7,106 bases of DNA from positions 1 through 7,106 of the forward strand of contig QHTS01000173.1 of NCBI GenBank assembly GCA_003220905.1, written 5' to 3'. A program made the translations under genes and the position numbers. The notes beneath the pieces are model-generated. The model was not told where the DNA came from, searched no databases, and saw only the letters and a program-made list of their open reading frames with translations. This DNA comes from Gemmatimonadota bacterium (GTDB lineage Bacteria; Gemmatimonadota; Gemmatimonadetes; Gemmatimonadales; GWC2-71-9). Positions 1 to 5,953 of the stretch are shown here, piece after piece. Position 1 is the stretch's first letter. Every line of letters begins with the position of its first letter.

Positions 1-222
1 ATCAACGCGACGTTCACGGTTCGCAAGATCTCGGCGGGCGTCGGCGTGGAGCGCATCTTCCCCCTGCACGCGCCGTCGATCGCGGAGATCGAGCTGGTGC
101 GCAAGGGTCGCGTGCGGCGCGCCAAGCTCTACTTCCTGCGTCGGCTCGCCGGCAAGGCGGCGCGGATCCGCGAGAAGCGGGGCATCGTCGTCCCCGAGAC
201 GGCGGAGAAGCAAGAGGCGTGA
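1..222 (+). CDS. rplS: 50S ribosomal protein L19, 3' end (partial)
   Basis: The first 73 codons in frame 1 read straight from the window edge to a TGA, so the 5' part of the gene lies outside. The translation begins INATFTVRKISAGVGVERIF and continues with a run of basic residues, GRVRRAKLYFLR and then GKAARIREKR. This matches the conserved second half of bacterial L19, whose E. coli form has FTVRKISNGEGVERVF and RKAKLYYLR. L19 sits at the interface of the large and small ribosomal subunits. The tail after the conserved core (about ten residues, ending EKQEA) is slightly longer than in E. coli, which is common. The stop codon overlaps the GTG start of rnhB, so the two genes are probably co-transcribed and translationally coupled. 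Confidence 0.96.
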   Translation: MNATFTVRKISAGVGVERIFPLHAPSIAEIELVRKGRVRRAKLYFLRRLAGKAARIREKRGIVVPETAEKQEA

Positions 223-866
223 GAGGCCCCCGCCCCACGCTCGAGCGCGAGATCGCGTTCTGGCGAGCGGGGGGCGGAGTCGTCGCCGGTGTCGACGAAG
301 CCGGCCGCGGTCCCCTGGCTGGGCCGGTGGTGGCCGCGGCCGTCGTGTTTCCTCCTCACTGCAAATTCATCCGCGGACTGCGGGACTCGAAGCTCTTGCC
401 GCCTGCGAAGCGCAGCCGGCTCGCCCTGGTCGTGCGGGCCCGCGCGCTGGCGATCGGCGTGGGCGCCGCGAGCGTGCGCGAGATCGACCGCTTGAACATC
501 CGCCGGGCGAGCATCCTCGCGATGGAACGCGCCCTGGCGCGCCTCGCCCTGACGCCGGACCTCGTGCTGGTGGACGGCCTGCCCTGTCCCGAGCTCGGCC
601 GCGCCCACGAAGCGATCGTGGACGGCGACGCGTACTGCCACTCGATCGCCGCCGCGTCGGTCATCGCGAAGACCGTGCGCGATCGCCTGATGCGGCTGCT
701 GGCGACCCGGCACCCCTCGTACGCGTGGGCGAGCAACAAAGGCTACGCCACCCCGGACCACCTGGCCGCACTCGCGGCATTCGGCTTCACGCCCCATCAC
801 CGCAAGAGCTTCGCGCCGGTCGTGCAGCTCGAGCTCATAGCTTCGCCCGCTTCAATCCCTTCCTGA
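219..866 (+). CDS. rnhB: Ribonuclease HII
   Basis: The 215-residue product cleaves the RNA strand of RNA/DNA hybrids and nicks 5' of single ribonucleotides embedded in DNA, starting ribonucleotide excision repair in the cytoplasm. The type II signature is clear: VDEAGRGPLAGPVV with catalytic Asp26 and Glu27, and the GRG motif (29-31) that in characterised enzymes reads the 2'-OH at the RNA-DNA junction. DSK follows at 56-58, then Asp119 in VDG and Asp137 in DGD, completing the DEDD set. HSIAAASVIAK lies at 141-151, and the conserved Tyr176 lies in NKGYATPDH. The start is GTG at 219, overlapping the rplS stop; GGAG at 204-207 can serve as ribosome binding site. The next in-frame Met is residue 102, inside the fold, so GTG is the only sensible start. 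The last 32 bases overlap the 3' end of polX on the other strand. All key residues are present. Confidence 0.96.
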   Translation: MRGPRPTLEREIAFWRAGGGVVAGVDEAGRGPLAGPVVAAAVVFPPHCKFIRGLRDSKLLPPAKRSRLALVVRARALAIGVGAASVREIDRLNIRRASILAMERALARLALTPDLVLVDGLPCPELGRAHEAIVDGDAYCHSIAAASVIAKTVRDRLMRLLATRHPSYAWASNKGYATPDHLAALAAFGFTPHHRKSFAPVVQLELIASPASIPS

Positions 867-2559
867 ACTCGGCCAGGGGCTGGGTGTTGAGGATGTCGCC
901 CGCCTCGAGCCCCGCGCGGCGCGCGAGATAGACCGCGTACTTCATGAACGGCAGGTTGCCCGGCTGGTGGCTGTCCGTCGAGAGGACGAACCGGACGCCC
1001 TGCTGTTTGCCGGCCGCCGCGAGGGTGTCCGGGAGGTCCATGCGCTCGGGGTGGCCGTTCAGCTCGAGCAGGCACCCCGTCGCCGCGCAGGTGCGACACA
1101 GCGCGTCGAAGTCGAAGGCGTAGGGCTCGCGCTTGCCCACCAGGCGCCCGGTCGGGTGTCCGATCGCGTCCACCCACGGGTGTTCCGCAGCGCCCACGAG
1201 GCGGCGGGTCAGCTCCTTCTCGCTCTGATTGAGCCCGTAGTGAATAGTGGCCACGACATAGTCCGCGTCGGCGAGCACGTCGTCGGGCAGGTCGAGCTTT
1301 CCGTTCTCGAGGATGTCCAGCTCGACGCTCCTGAGGATGGTGAAGCCACGGCTGGTGGCGTTCCGGGCGTCGATCGCCTTCCACTGCTCCCGCAGCCGCT
1401 TCGCGTCGAGCCCGAGCGCCATCGTCACGCGCTTCGAATGGTCGGTGATGGCGATGTAGTGGTAGCCCAGAGCGCGCGCGGCGTGGGCCATGTCCTCGAT
1501 CGTCCCCTTCCCGTCGGTGGCGCTCGTGTGCATCTGCAGGTCGCCGCGGACGTCTTTCACCTCCACGAGGTGCGGGAGCCGATGCTCACGGGCGAGCGCG
1601 ATCTCGCCGCGCGCTTCGCGCAGCTCGGGCGGAATCCAGTCGAGACCGAGCTTCGCATAGATCTCCTCCTCGGTCTTCCCGGCGGCGCGCCGCGTGCCCT
1701 TGAAGAGGCCGTACTCGTTCAGCTTGTAGCTCTGCTCCTGCGCGATCTTGCGAAGCTCGATGTTGTGCGCCTTGGAGCCGGTGAAGTACAACAGCGCCGC
1801 GCCGTACGCATCGGGCTCCACCGCCCGCAGGTCCACCTGGAGCCCGCCCCGCAGCTTCACGGTGGCGCGCGTCTCGCCCTTCGAGATGACTTCCGCCACC
1901 TCGCCGTACGCGACGAACCGGTCCATCGCTCTGGGGCTGTCCTCCGACGTGACGACGATGTCCAGGTCTCCGATCGTCTCGCGCCGTCGGCGGTAGCTCC
2001 CGGCGACCTCGATCTGGCGGATCCCGCCGCCCGCCTCGAGAGATGCGACGACCGCGGTCGCCTGGGTCTCGGCTTCGTTGAGGAGCATGCGCCGCTCCCC
2101 GACCTGCGCCTGGCCCAGTCCCGCGCGCATCTTCTCTTCCATCTTCGGCCCGAAGCCCTTGAGCTTCTGGATCCTGCCCTTGTCGAGCGCCGCGGCGAGG
2201 TCGGCCGCCGATTTCACCTTGAGCTTCTTGTAGAGCAGCTTCACGCGCTTGGGCCCGAGGCCGGGAATGCGCAACAGATCGAGCAGCCCCGCCGGCAGCT
2301 TGCTGGCGAGCTGCTTGCGCAGCGGCAGCTCACCGGTGGTGACGATGTCCGTGATCTTCTCCGCCAGGTCGTCGCCGATGCCGGGGATGTCGGTGAGGTC
2401 CTTCGTCCCCGCCCGCACGAGGTCGGCGATCGGCTCGGGGAAATCCCGAATGGTGCGGGCGGCGTTACGGTAGGCGCGCACCCGGAACGGATTCGCGTCC
2501 TGGATCTCGAGGAGGTCGGCCACTTCGTCGAACAGCCGGGCGATGTCGGGGTTTTGCAT
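835..2559 (-). CDS. polX: DNA polymerase/3'-5' exonuclease PolX
   Basis: This 574-residue protein is a bacterial family X polymerase, thought to fill short gaps in base excision repair or end joining. The N-terminal 8-kDa region (1-80) opens with the family-typical NPFRVRAYRNAARTI at 23-37. Helix-hairpin-helix motifs follow at IPGIG (58-62) and IPGLG (98-102), with a further KGFGPK at 134-139. The palm has GSYRRRRETIGDLDI, with metal ligands Asp198 and Asp200 and a third, Asp243, in QVDLR. A PHP phosphoesterase domain spans about 338-574. Its metal ligands are His344 (DLQMH), His374 (TDHS), Glu413 (VELD), His440 (ATIH), His468 (GHPTGR), Asp529 and His531 (STDSH). The length is the family norm. 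Gln342 takes the place of the first PHP histidine, as in some other PolX proteins. The ATG at 2559 fits the conserved N-terminus, but I see no strong Shine-Dalgarno before it. It is convergent with rnhB and divergent from the receptor gene. Confidence 0.95.
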   Translation of the reverse strand: MQNPDIARLFDEVADLLEIQDANPFRVRAYRNAARTIRDFPEPIADLVRAGTKDLTDIPGIGDDLAEKITDIVTTGELPLRKQLASKLPAGLLDLLRIPGLGPKRVKLLYKKLKVKSAADLAAALDKGRIQKLKGFGPKMEEKMRAGLGQAQVGERRMLLNEAETQATAVVASLEAGGGIRQIEVAGSYRRRRETIGDLDIVVTSEDSPRAMDRFVAYGEVAEVISKGETRATVKLRGGLQVDLRAVEPDAYGAALLYFTGSKAHNIELRKIAQEQSYKLNEYGLFKGTRRAAGKTEEEIYAKLGLDWIPPELREARGEIALAREHRLPHLVEVKDVRGDLQMHTSATDGKGTIEDMAHAARALGYHYIAITDHSKRVTMALGLDAKRLREQWKAIDARNATSRGFTILRSVELDILENGKLDLPDDVLADADYVVATIHYGLNQSEKELTRRLVGAAEHPWVDAIGHPTGRLVGKREPYAFDFDALCRTCAATGCLLELNGHPERMDLPDTLAAAGKQQGVRFVLSTDSHQPGNLPFMKYAVYLARRAGLEAGDILNTQPLAEFRKGLKRAKL

Positions 2560-2662
2560 CGCCCATAAGATGAGCGATCCGCGGGCTTCTTGCGCCCGTT
2601 TCGTTCCGGTGCTAATTCAACCCCGCCCTGATGCGCAACCACCTCCCCGGAGGTTCCCGGTC
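2560..2662. promoter_or_regulatory. Divergent intergenic region between polX and the receptor gene
   Basis: These 103 bases must hold the promoters for polX (leftward) and the receptor gene (rightward), unless transcription enters from elsewhere. On the plus strand a weak sigma-70-like pair can be drawn. TTGCGC at 2590-2595 could be a -35 and TAATTC at 2613-2618 a -10, with 17 bases between them; GCTAAT at 2611-2616 is a better -10 match but leaves 15-base spacing. This would put the receptor transcript start near 2625. The AT-richer patch around 2613-2620 stands out against very GC-rich surroundings. A short inverted repeat, CGGGC at 2582-2586 and GCCCG at 2594-2598, overlaps the -35 and could be an operator or a leader hairpin. 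I see no clear promoter for polX. These assignments are by eye. Confidence 0.3.
2641..2654 (+). promoter_or_regulatory. Ribosome binding site of the receptor gene inside a small hairpin
   Basis: GGAGG at 2649-2653 lies nine bases before the ATG at 2663, an ideal Shine-Dalgarno position, and decides the start codon of the receptor. Just before it stands ACCTCC, so ACCTC (2641-2645) can pair with GAGGT (2650-2654) across a four-base CCCG loop. The upstream arm also copies the 16S anti-Shine-Dalgarno sequence. If the hairpin forms it would hide the ribosome binding site. The stem is only five base pairs, so the ribosome binding site is certain but a regulatory role for the hairpin is not. Confidence 0.6.
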
Positions 2663-5600
2663 ATGACGTGCGGAACCCGCTTCCTCGCGCGCCTCTCCAG
2701 TCTCGTGGTCGGCGCGGCGCTGGCGCTGGCGTGCTGGCCCACCTCCCTTGCGGCGCAGGCCCAAGCGACGACGGGCGTGATCCGGGGCACCGTCTCGGAT
2801 CCGTCGGGCAATGTCGTCGTGGGGGCGCAGGTCACCGTCACCGACGTGCAGACGCGGTTCCAGCGGACGGTGACCACGAACGAGAAGGGCGTGTTCGTGG
2901 CGCCGCTGCTCCCGCTCGGCACCTACGAGGTCAGGGCACGGGCCGTGGGCCTGGGCGAGCGGAGGCAGACGGGGATCGTGTTGCGGGTGGGCGAGACCGT
3001 CGACCTGGCCCTGAAGCTCGAGCCGGTAGAGCTCGCCGCGGTCACGGTCACGGCGACGCCGGTGGTCGACGTGAGCAAGGTCGAGTCCTCCACCAGGCTG
3101 CCCAACCAGGCGGTCGGGGGGCTGCCGAACAACGGGCGCAATTTCCTCAACCTCACGCTCCTCACGCCGAACGTCGCAACCGTGCAGGGCCCGGATGGCG
3201 ACGAGCTCACTGTGGCGGGACAGCGGGGCATCCACAACAACGTGTCGGTGGATGGAGCGGACTTCAACAACCCGTTCTTCGGGGAGCAGCGGGGTGTCGC
3301 AACCGTGCAGGGCCCGGATGGCGACGAGCTCACTGTGGCGGGACAGCGGGGCATCCACAACAACGTGTCGGTGGATGGAGCGGACTTCAACAACCCGTTC
3401 TTCGGGGAGCAGCGCGGTGGGCAGCGCCCGCCCTTCACCTTCAACTTGGACGCGGTGCAGGAGATCGTCGTCACGGCCGGGGGCGCGACGGCCGAGTTCG
3501 GGCGCTCCGGTTCTGGCTTCGTGAACGTGATCACCAAGTCCGGGACGAACGAGTTCAAGGGCTCGCTGCACTACTTCGGCAAGTACGACTGGCTCTCAGC
3601 CGACCTCGCACACGGCACGCAGACGCTCACGCCGGACTTCCGCCAGCACCAGTTCGGCTTCACGCTCGGCGGTCCCCTGAAGCGCGACAAGGCATTCTTC
3701 TTCATCGCCTACGATCAGCAGGTGTACGACGAGATCAAGCAGAAGACCCGCCCGTCGAGCCTCGCACTCGACTCCCTCACGCGGTGGATGGACACGGCGT
3801 TCGCTGGCGCGCTGCGCGGGGACTTCGGGCCGATCTCACGGACCAACGACGCCCGCGCGGGCCTCGTGAAGATCGACTGGCGGCTCTCCGACCGGCACAA
3901 CCTGTCGCTCAAGTACAACCACACGTGGTCCAAGCAGGAGAACGGAACGTTCGACGTCGACGCATGGGCGCGCAGCGCCAACGGGCTCGAGAAGGATTAT
4001 TCGAACGGCGTGAACGGGAGCCTCGTGTCGTACCTGTCGTCGCGCACCTCGAACGAGCTCCGGTTCCAGTACTCGCGGGAAGATCGGCCGCGGCCCTATG
4101 AGGGCTCGCGCACGTCGCTGCTCGGCCCGGACCCCACCCAGACGGGGCTCCGGCCGTTCCCGGACGTCGCTATGGATTTTGTGAATGGCTTCCGGTTCGG
4201 CATGCCGTTCTTCCTCCCCATCGACTATTACGACACCCGCATCCAGATCCTGGACAACATTTCGTACGCGCGTGGCAACCACTTCTTCAAGTTGGGTGCC
4301 GAGTGGAACCGGGTGAATTCGGTCCAGACGTTCATCGGGTTCGCGAACAGCCGCTACATCTTCAGCTCCGTGACCGGGTTCCTCAACTACGTTGCGAACG
4401 ACTCTCTCTACGTTGAGTGCCGGAGTGGTCCGACCAGGTTCTATACGCGCACCACGGGGGTCTGTGATTTGCCAGCCGACACCATCGTCGGTCCAGTGCT
4501 GCTCTACTTACAGCAGGCGGGAGTCGATCGTTCGGTGCGTGACGCCGGGACGCAGAGCATCCCACAAAACGAGGTTGCACTATACATCCAGGACTCTTGG
4601 AAGCCGGATCCTCGGTGGACGATCAACTACGGCCTGCGGTGGGAAGCACAAATCGAGCCGGACCCGATCACACCGCCTGCGTCCGTGTTCTACAGCGTGT
4701 ATTTCGACTCCACCGTGACCACGCCCCGCGGCAGGTTCACGTTCCCATCCGACGGTACGATCCCGTCTGACTGGAAGATGTTCCAGCCGCGCCTCGGGAT
4801 CGCCTACGATCCCCAAGGGGACGGCCGGCAGGTGTTCCGGGCCAACGCGGGACTCTTCTACGCGCGCATTCCGGGGCTCAATCTCGCGTCCAGCCGCAGC
4901 ACCAACGGCTCCGTCGGCGCGACCCTCTTCGGCTCGAGCGCGACGGTCGGGTTCCTGCCGCCGCCCTCGTTCCCCCACCAGTTCCCGTCCACGATCCCGG
5001 CGAGCGCCGTCTTCCTCCCGTCGGTATTCGTGTTCGACAAGAACTTCCGTAACCCACGGACGTTCAGCGCAACGGTCGGCTACGAGCGACAGATCGGGTC
5101 AGACCTGGGCGTGTCGCTGAGCTACACGCACGCGCGGACCGACCACTTGACACGGTTTTTCAATGCGAACGACCCCGTGTTCAACAACGACACGATCGGG
5201 CCGTGGGGCACCGGCCCCCGGCAGCTCGGCACGCTGACTGTCGTGCAGTCCACCGCGAAGTCCCGCTACAACGGCGTCACCGTGGGGCTCAAGCACGTGT
5301 TCGACCCACGGCTCCAGTTCCAGCTCAACTACACCCTCTCGTTCGACAAGTCGGACGACGATAACGAGCGTGATCCCTTCACCTTCCGTTATGCCAAGGC
5401 GAACAACCTCGGCCCCGAGTACAACTGGAGCGACCGCGACCAGCGGCACCGGTTTAACGGCTGGGCGCTCGTGAAGCTGCCGGGTGACTTCTACCTGAAC
5501 AACCGGGTGAGCTACTATTCGGCGCAACCCGTGTCGGAGAAGTGCGGGGCAGGCAACGTTGGCAACGGGCAGCGGGCAGGGAGCCCGCAGGACCGGATCT

Positions 5601-5860
5601 GCGCCAACGGCTCTGTGCTGAAGCGCAACACGCTCCGTAAGGACAACGCGTACTTCTCCTGGGACGTGCGGCTGTCGCGGCCCATCAATGCGGGGCGCCA
5701 GGGGCAGGCGGAGCTGATCGTCGAGGTGTTCAATCTCACGAACACCGACAACTTCAGGGACCCGGCGTACGGCGGGCTGCTGTTCAACTTCGACGGCACG
5801 ATCCGCTCTGGGTTGGGCGACCCGCGCCAATTGCAGGCGGGGCTGAGGTGGGTGTTTTGA
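2663..5860 (+). CDS. TonB-dependent outer-membrane receptor, Oar-like
   Basis: The 1065-residue product is an outer-membrane beta-barrel receptor of the kind that imports large or scarce substrates using TonB energy; the substrate cannot be told. Residues 1 to about 33 form a signal peptide (basic start, SSLVVGAALALAC core, AQA-type cleavage site). Residues 37-120 form a carboxypeptidase-regulatory-like beta-sandwich (GVIRGTVSDPSGNVVVGAQV). A TonB-box-like VTVTATPVV lies at 127-135. The plug runs from about 140 to 330, with GLPNNGRNFLNLTLLTPN, NVSVDGADFNNPFFGEQRGG and FGRSGSGFVNVITKSGTNEF. The barrel continues to a terminal Phe (LQAGLRWVF), as outer-membrane proteins require. An upstream ATG at 2543 would add 40 residues before the signal peptide and overlap polX, so the ATG at 2663 with GGAGG is chosen. 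Residues 171-252 are a 41-residue tandem duplication in the plug; without it the protein would be 1024 residues. Four Cys in the mature part form two close pairs, 586/601 and 961/980. Confidence 0.93.
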   Translation: MTCGTRFLARLSSLVVGAALALACWPTSLAAQAQATTGVIRGTVSDPSGNVVVGAQVTVTDVQTRFQRTVTTNEKGVFVAPLLPLGTYEVRARAVGLGERRQTGIVLRVGETVDLALKLEPVELAAVTVTATPVVDVSKVESSTRLPNQAVGGLPNNGRNFLNLTLLTPNVATVQGPDGDELTVAGQRGIHNNVSVDGADFNNPFFGEQRGVATVQGPDGDELTVAGQRGIHNNVSVDGADFNNPFFGEQRGGQRPPFTFNLDAVQEIVVTAGGATAEFGRSGSGFVNVITKSGTNEFKGSLHYFGKYDWLSADLAHGTQTLTPDFRQHQFGFTLGGPLKRDKAFFFIAYDQQVYDEIKQKTRPSSLALDSLTRWMDTAFAGALRGDFGPISRTNDARAGLVKIDWRLSDRHNLSLKYNHTWSKQENGTFDVDAWARSANGLEKDYSNGVNGSLVSYLSSRTSNELRFQYSREDRPRPYEGSRTSLLGPDPTQTGLRPFPDVAMDFVNGFRFGMPFFLPIDYYDTRIQILDNISYARGNHFFKLGAEWNRVNSVQTFIGFANSRYIFSSVTGFLNYVANDSLYVECRSGPTRFYTRTTGVCDLPADTIVGPVLLYLQQAGVDRSVRDAGTQSIPQNEVALYIQDSWKPDPRWTINYGLRWEAQIEPDPITPPASVFYSVYFDSTVTTPRGRFTFPSDGTIPSDWKMFQPRLGIAYDPQGDGRQVFRANAGLFYARIPGLNLASSRSTNGSVGATLFGSSATVGFLPPPSFPHQFPSTIPASAVFLPSVFVFDKNFRNPRTFSATVGYERQIGSDLGVSLSYTHARTDHLTRFFNANDPVFNNDTIGPWGTGPRQLGTLTVVQSTAKSRYNGVTVGLKHVFDPRLQFQLNYTLSFDKSDDDNERDPFTFRYAKANNLGPEYNWSDRDQRHRFNGWALVKLPGDFYLNNRVSYYSAQPVSEKCGAGNVGNGQRAGSPQDRICANGSVLKRNTLRKDNAYFSWDVRLSRPINAGRQGQAELIVEVFNLTNTDNFRDPAYGGLLFNFDGTIRSGLGDPRQLQAGLRWVF
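3173..3418 (+). repeat. 123-base in-frame tandem duplication in the receptor plug
   Basis: Two adjacent copies, 3173-3295 and 3296-3418, match base for base apart from one position: G at 3292 against C at 3415, which is silent (CGG/CGC, both Arg). Each encodes 41 residues, from VATVQGPDGDELTVAGQRG through NNVSVDGADFNNPFFGEQRG. The sequence before copy 1 and after copy 2 joins naturally into a standard plug if one copy is removed. The frame is kept because 123 is a multiple of three. Near-identity, including third codon positions, points to a very recent duplication or to an assembly artefact. Confidence 0.97.
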
Positions 5861-5869
5861 GAACGTGCT

Positions 5870-5937
5870 AGAGGGCGGTAAAGGGCGGTAAAAGGGCGGT
5901 ATTGGCTCCGGTGCCGTACCGCCCTTTACCGTCTTCT
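5870..5937. terminator. Long stem-loop between convergent genes, probable terminator
   Basis: The bases just after the receptor stop codon form a strong inverted repeat. GGTAAAGGGCGGTA at 5877-5890 is the exact reverse complement of 5917-5930. As plus-strand RNA the stem can extend to 5870-5890 with 5917-5937, or 21 pairs including two G-U. A competing stem pairs 5891-5901 with 5917-5927 (11 perfect pairs), with an inner GGC/GCC at 5904-5906 and 5913-5915. The position between two convergent genes fits a terminator for both strands. No good run of T follows the stem on either strand, so it may instead stabilise the 3' ends of the mRNAs. Confidence 0.55.
5873..5901 (+). repeat. Three direct copies of GGGCGGTA
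   Basis: GGGCGGTA occurs at 5873-5880, 5883-5890 and 5894-5901, separated by AA and AAA, with an inverted copy at 5917-5924. The spacing of 10-11 bases equals one helical turn. Slipped replication could create such a set. The repeats form the left arms of the two alternative stems in this intergenic region. Confidence 0.9.
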
Positions 5938-5953
5938 TCGGTCCTCTACGGTC

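Noticed and set aside
1525..1536. Gln in place of the first His of the PHP H-x-H motif in PolX (DLQMH), as possible loss of exonuclease activity
   Set aside because: From memory other PolX proteins, including that of Thermus thermophilus, have DLQ at this spot. All remaining PHP metal ligands are present, so this is ordinary variation.
967..2568. A 533-codon open frame on the plus strand opposite polX
   Set aside because: PolX on the minus strand has all its catalytic motifs, and the plus-strand translation is Arg-, Val- and Leu-rich with no recognisable domain. Such long antisense frames are expected in very GC-rich genes.
2543..2662. An ATG at 2543 as the start of the receptor gene
   Set aside because: It would put 40 unrelated residues ahead of a clear signal peptide and overlap the 5' end of polX. 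The ATG at 2663 has a well-placed GGAGG.
3173..3418. A CRISPR-like or mobile-element repeat
   Set aside because: There are only two head-to-tail copies with no spacers, and both are plainly coding for a plug segment. A simple tandem duplication explains it.
2612..3571. A 319-codon open frame on the minus strand opposite the receptor, which also contains a repeated segment
   Set aside because: Its repeat is only the mirror of the 123-base duplication in the receptor gene. The composition is typical of a GC-rich shadow frame and there is no convincing start signal.
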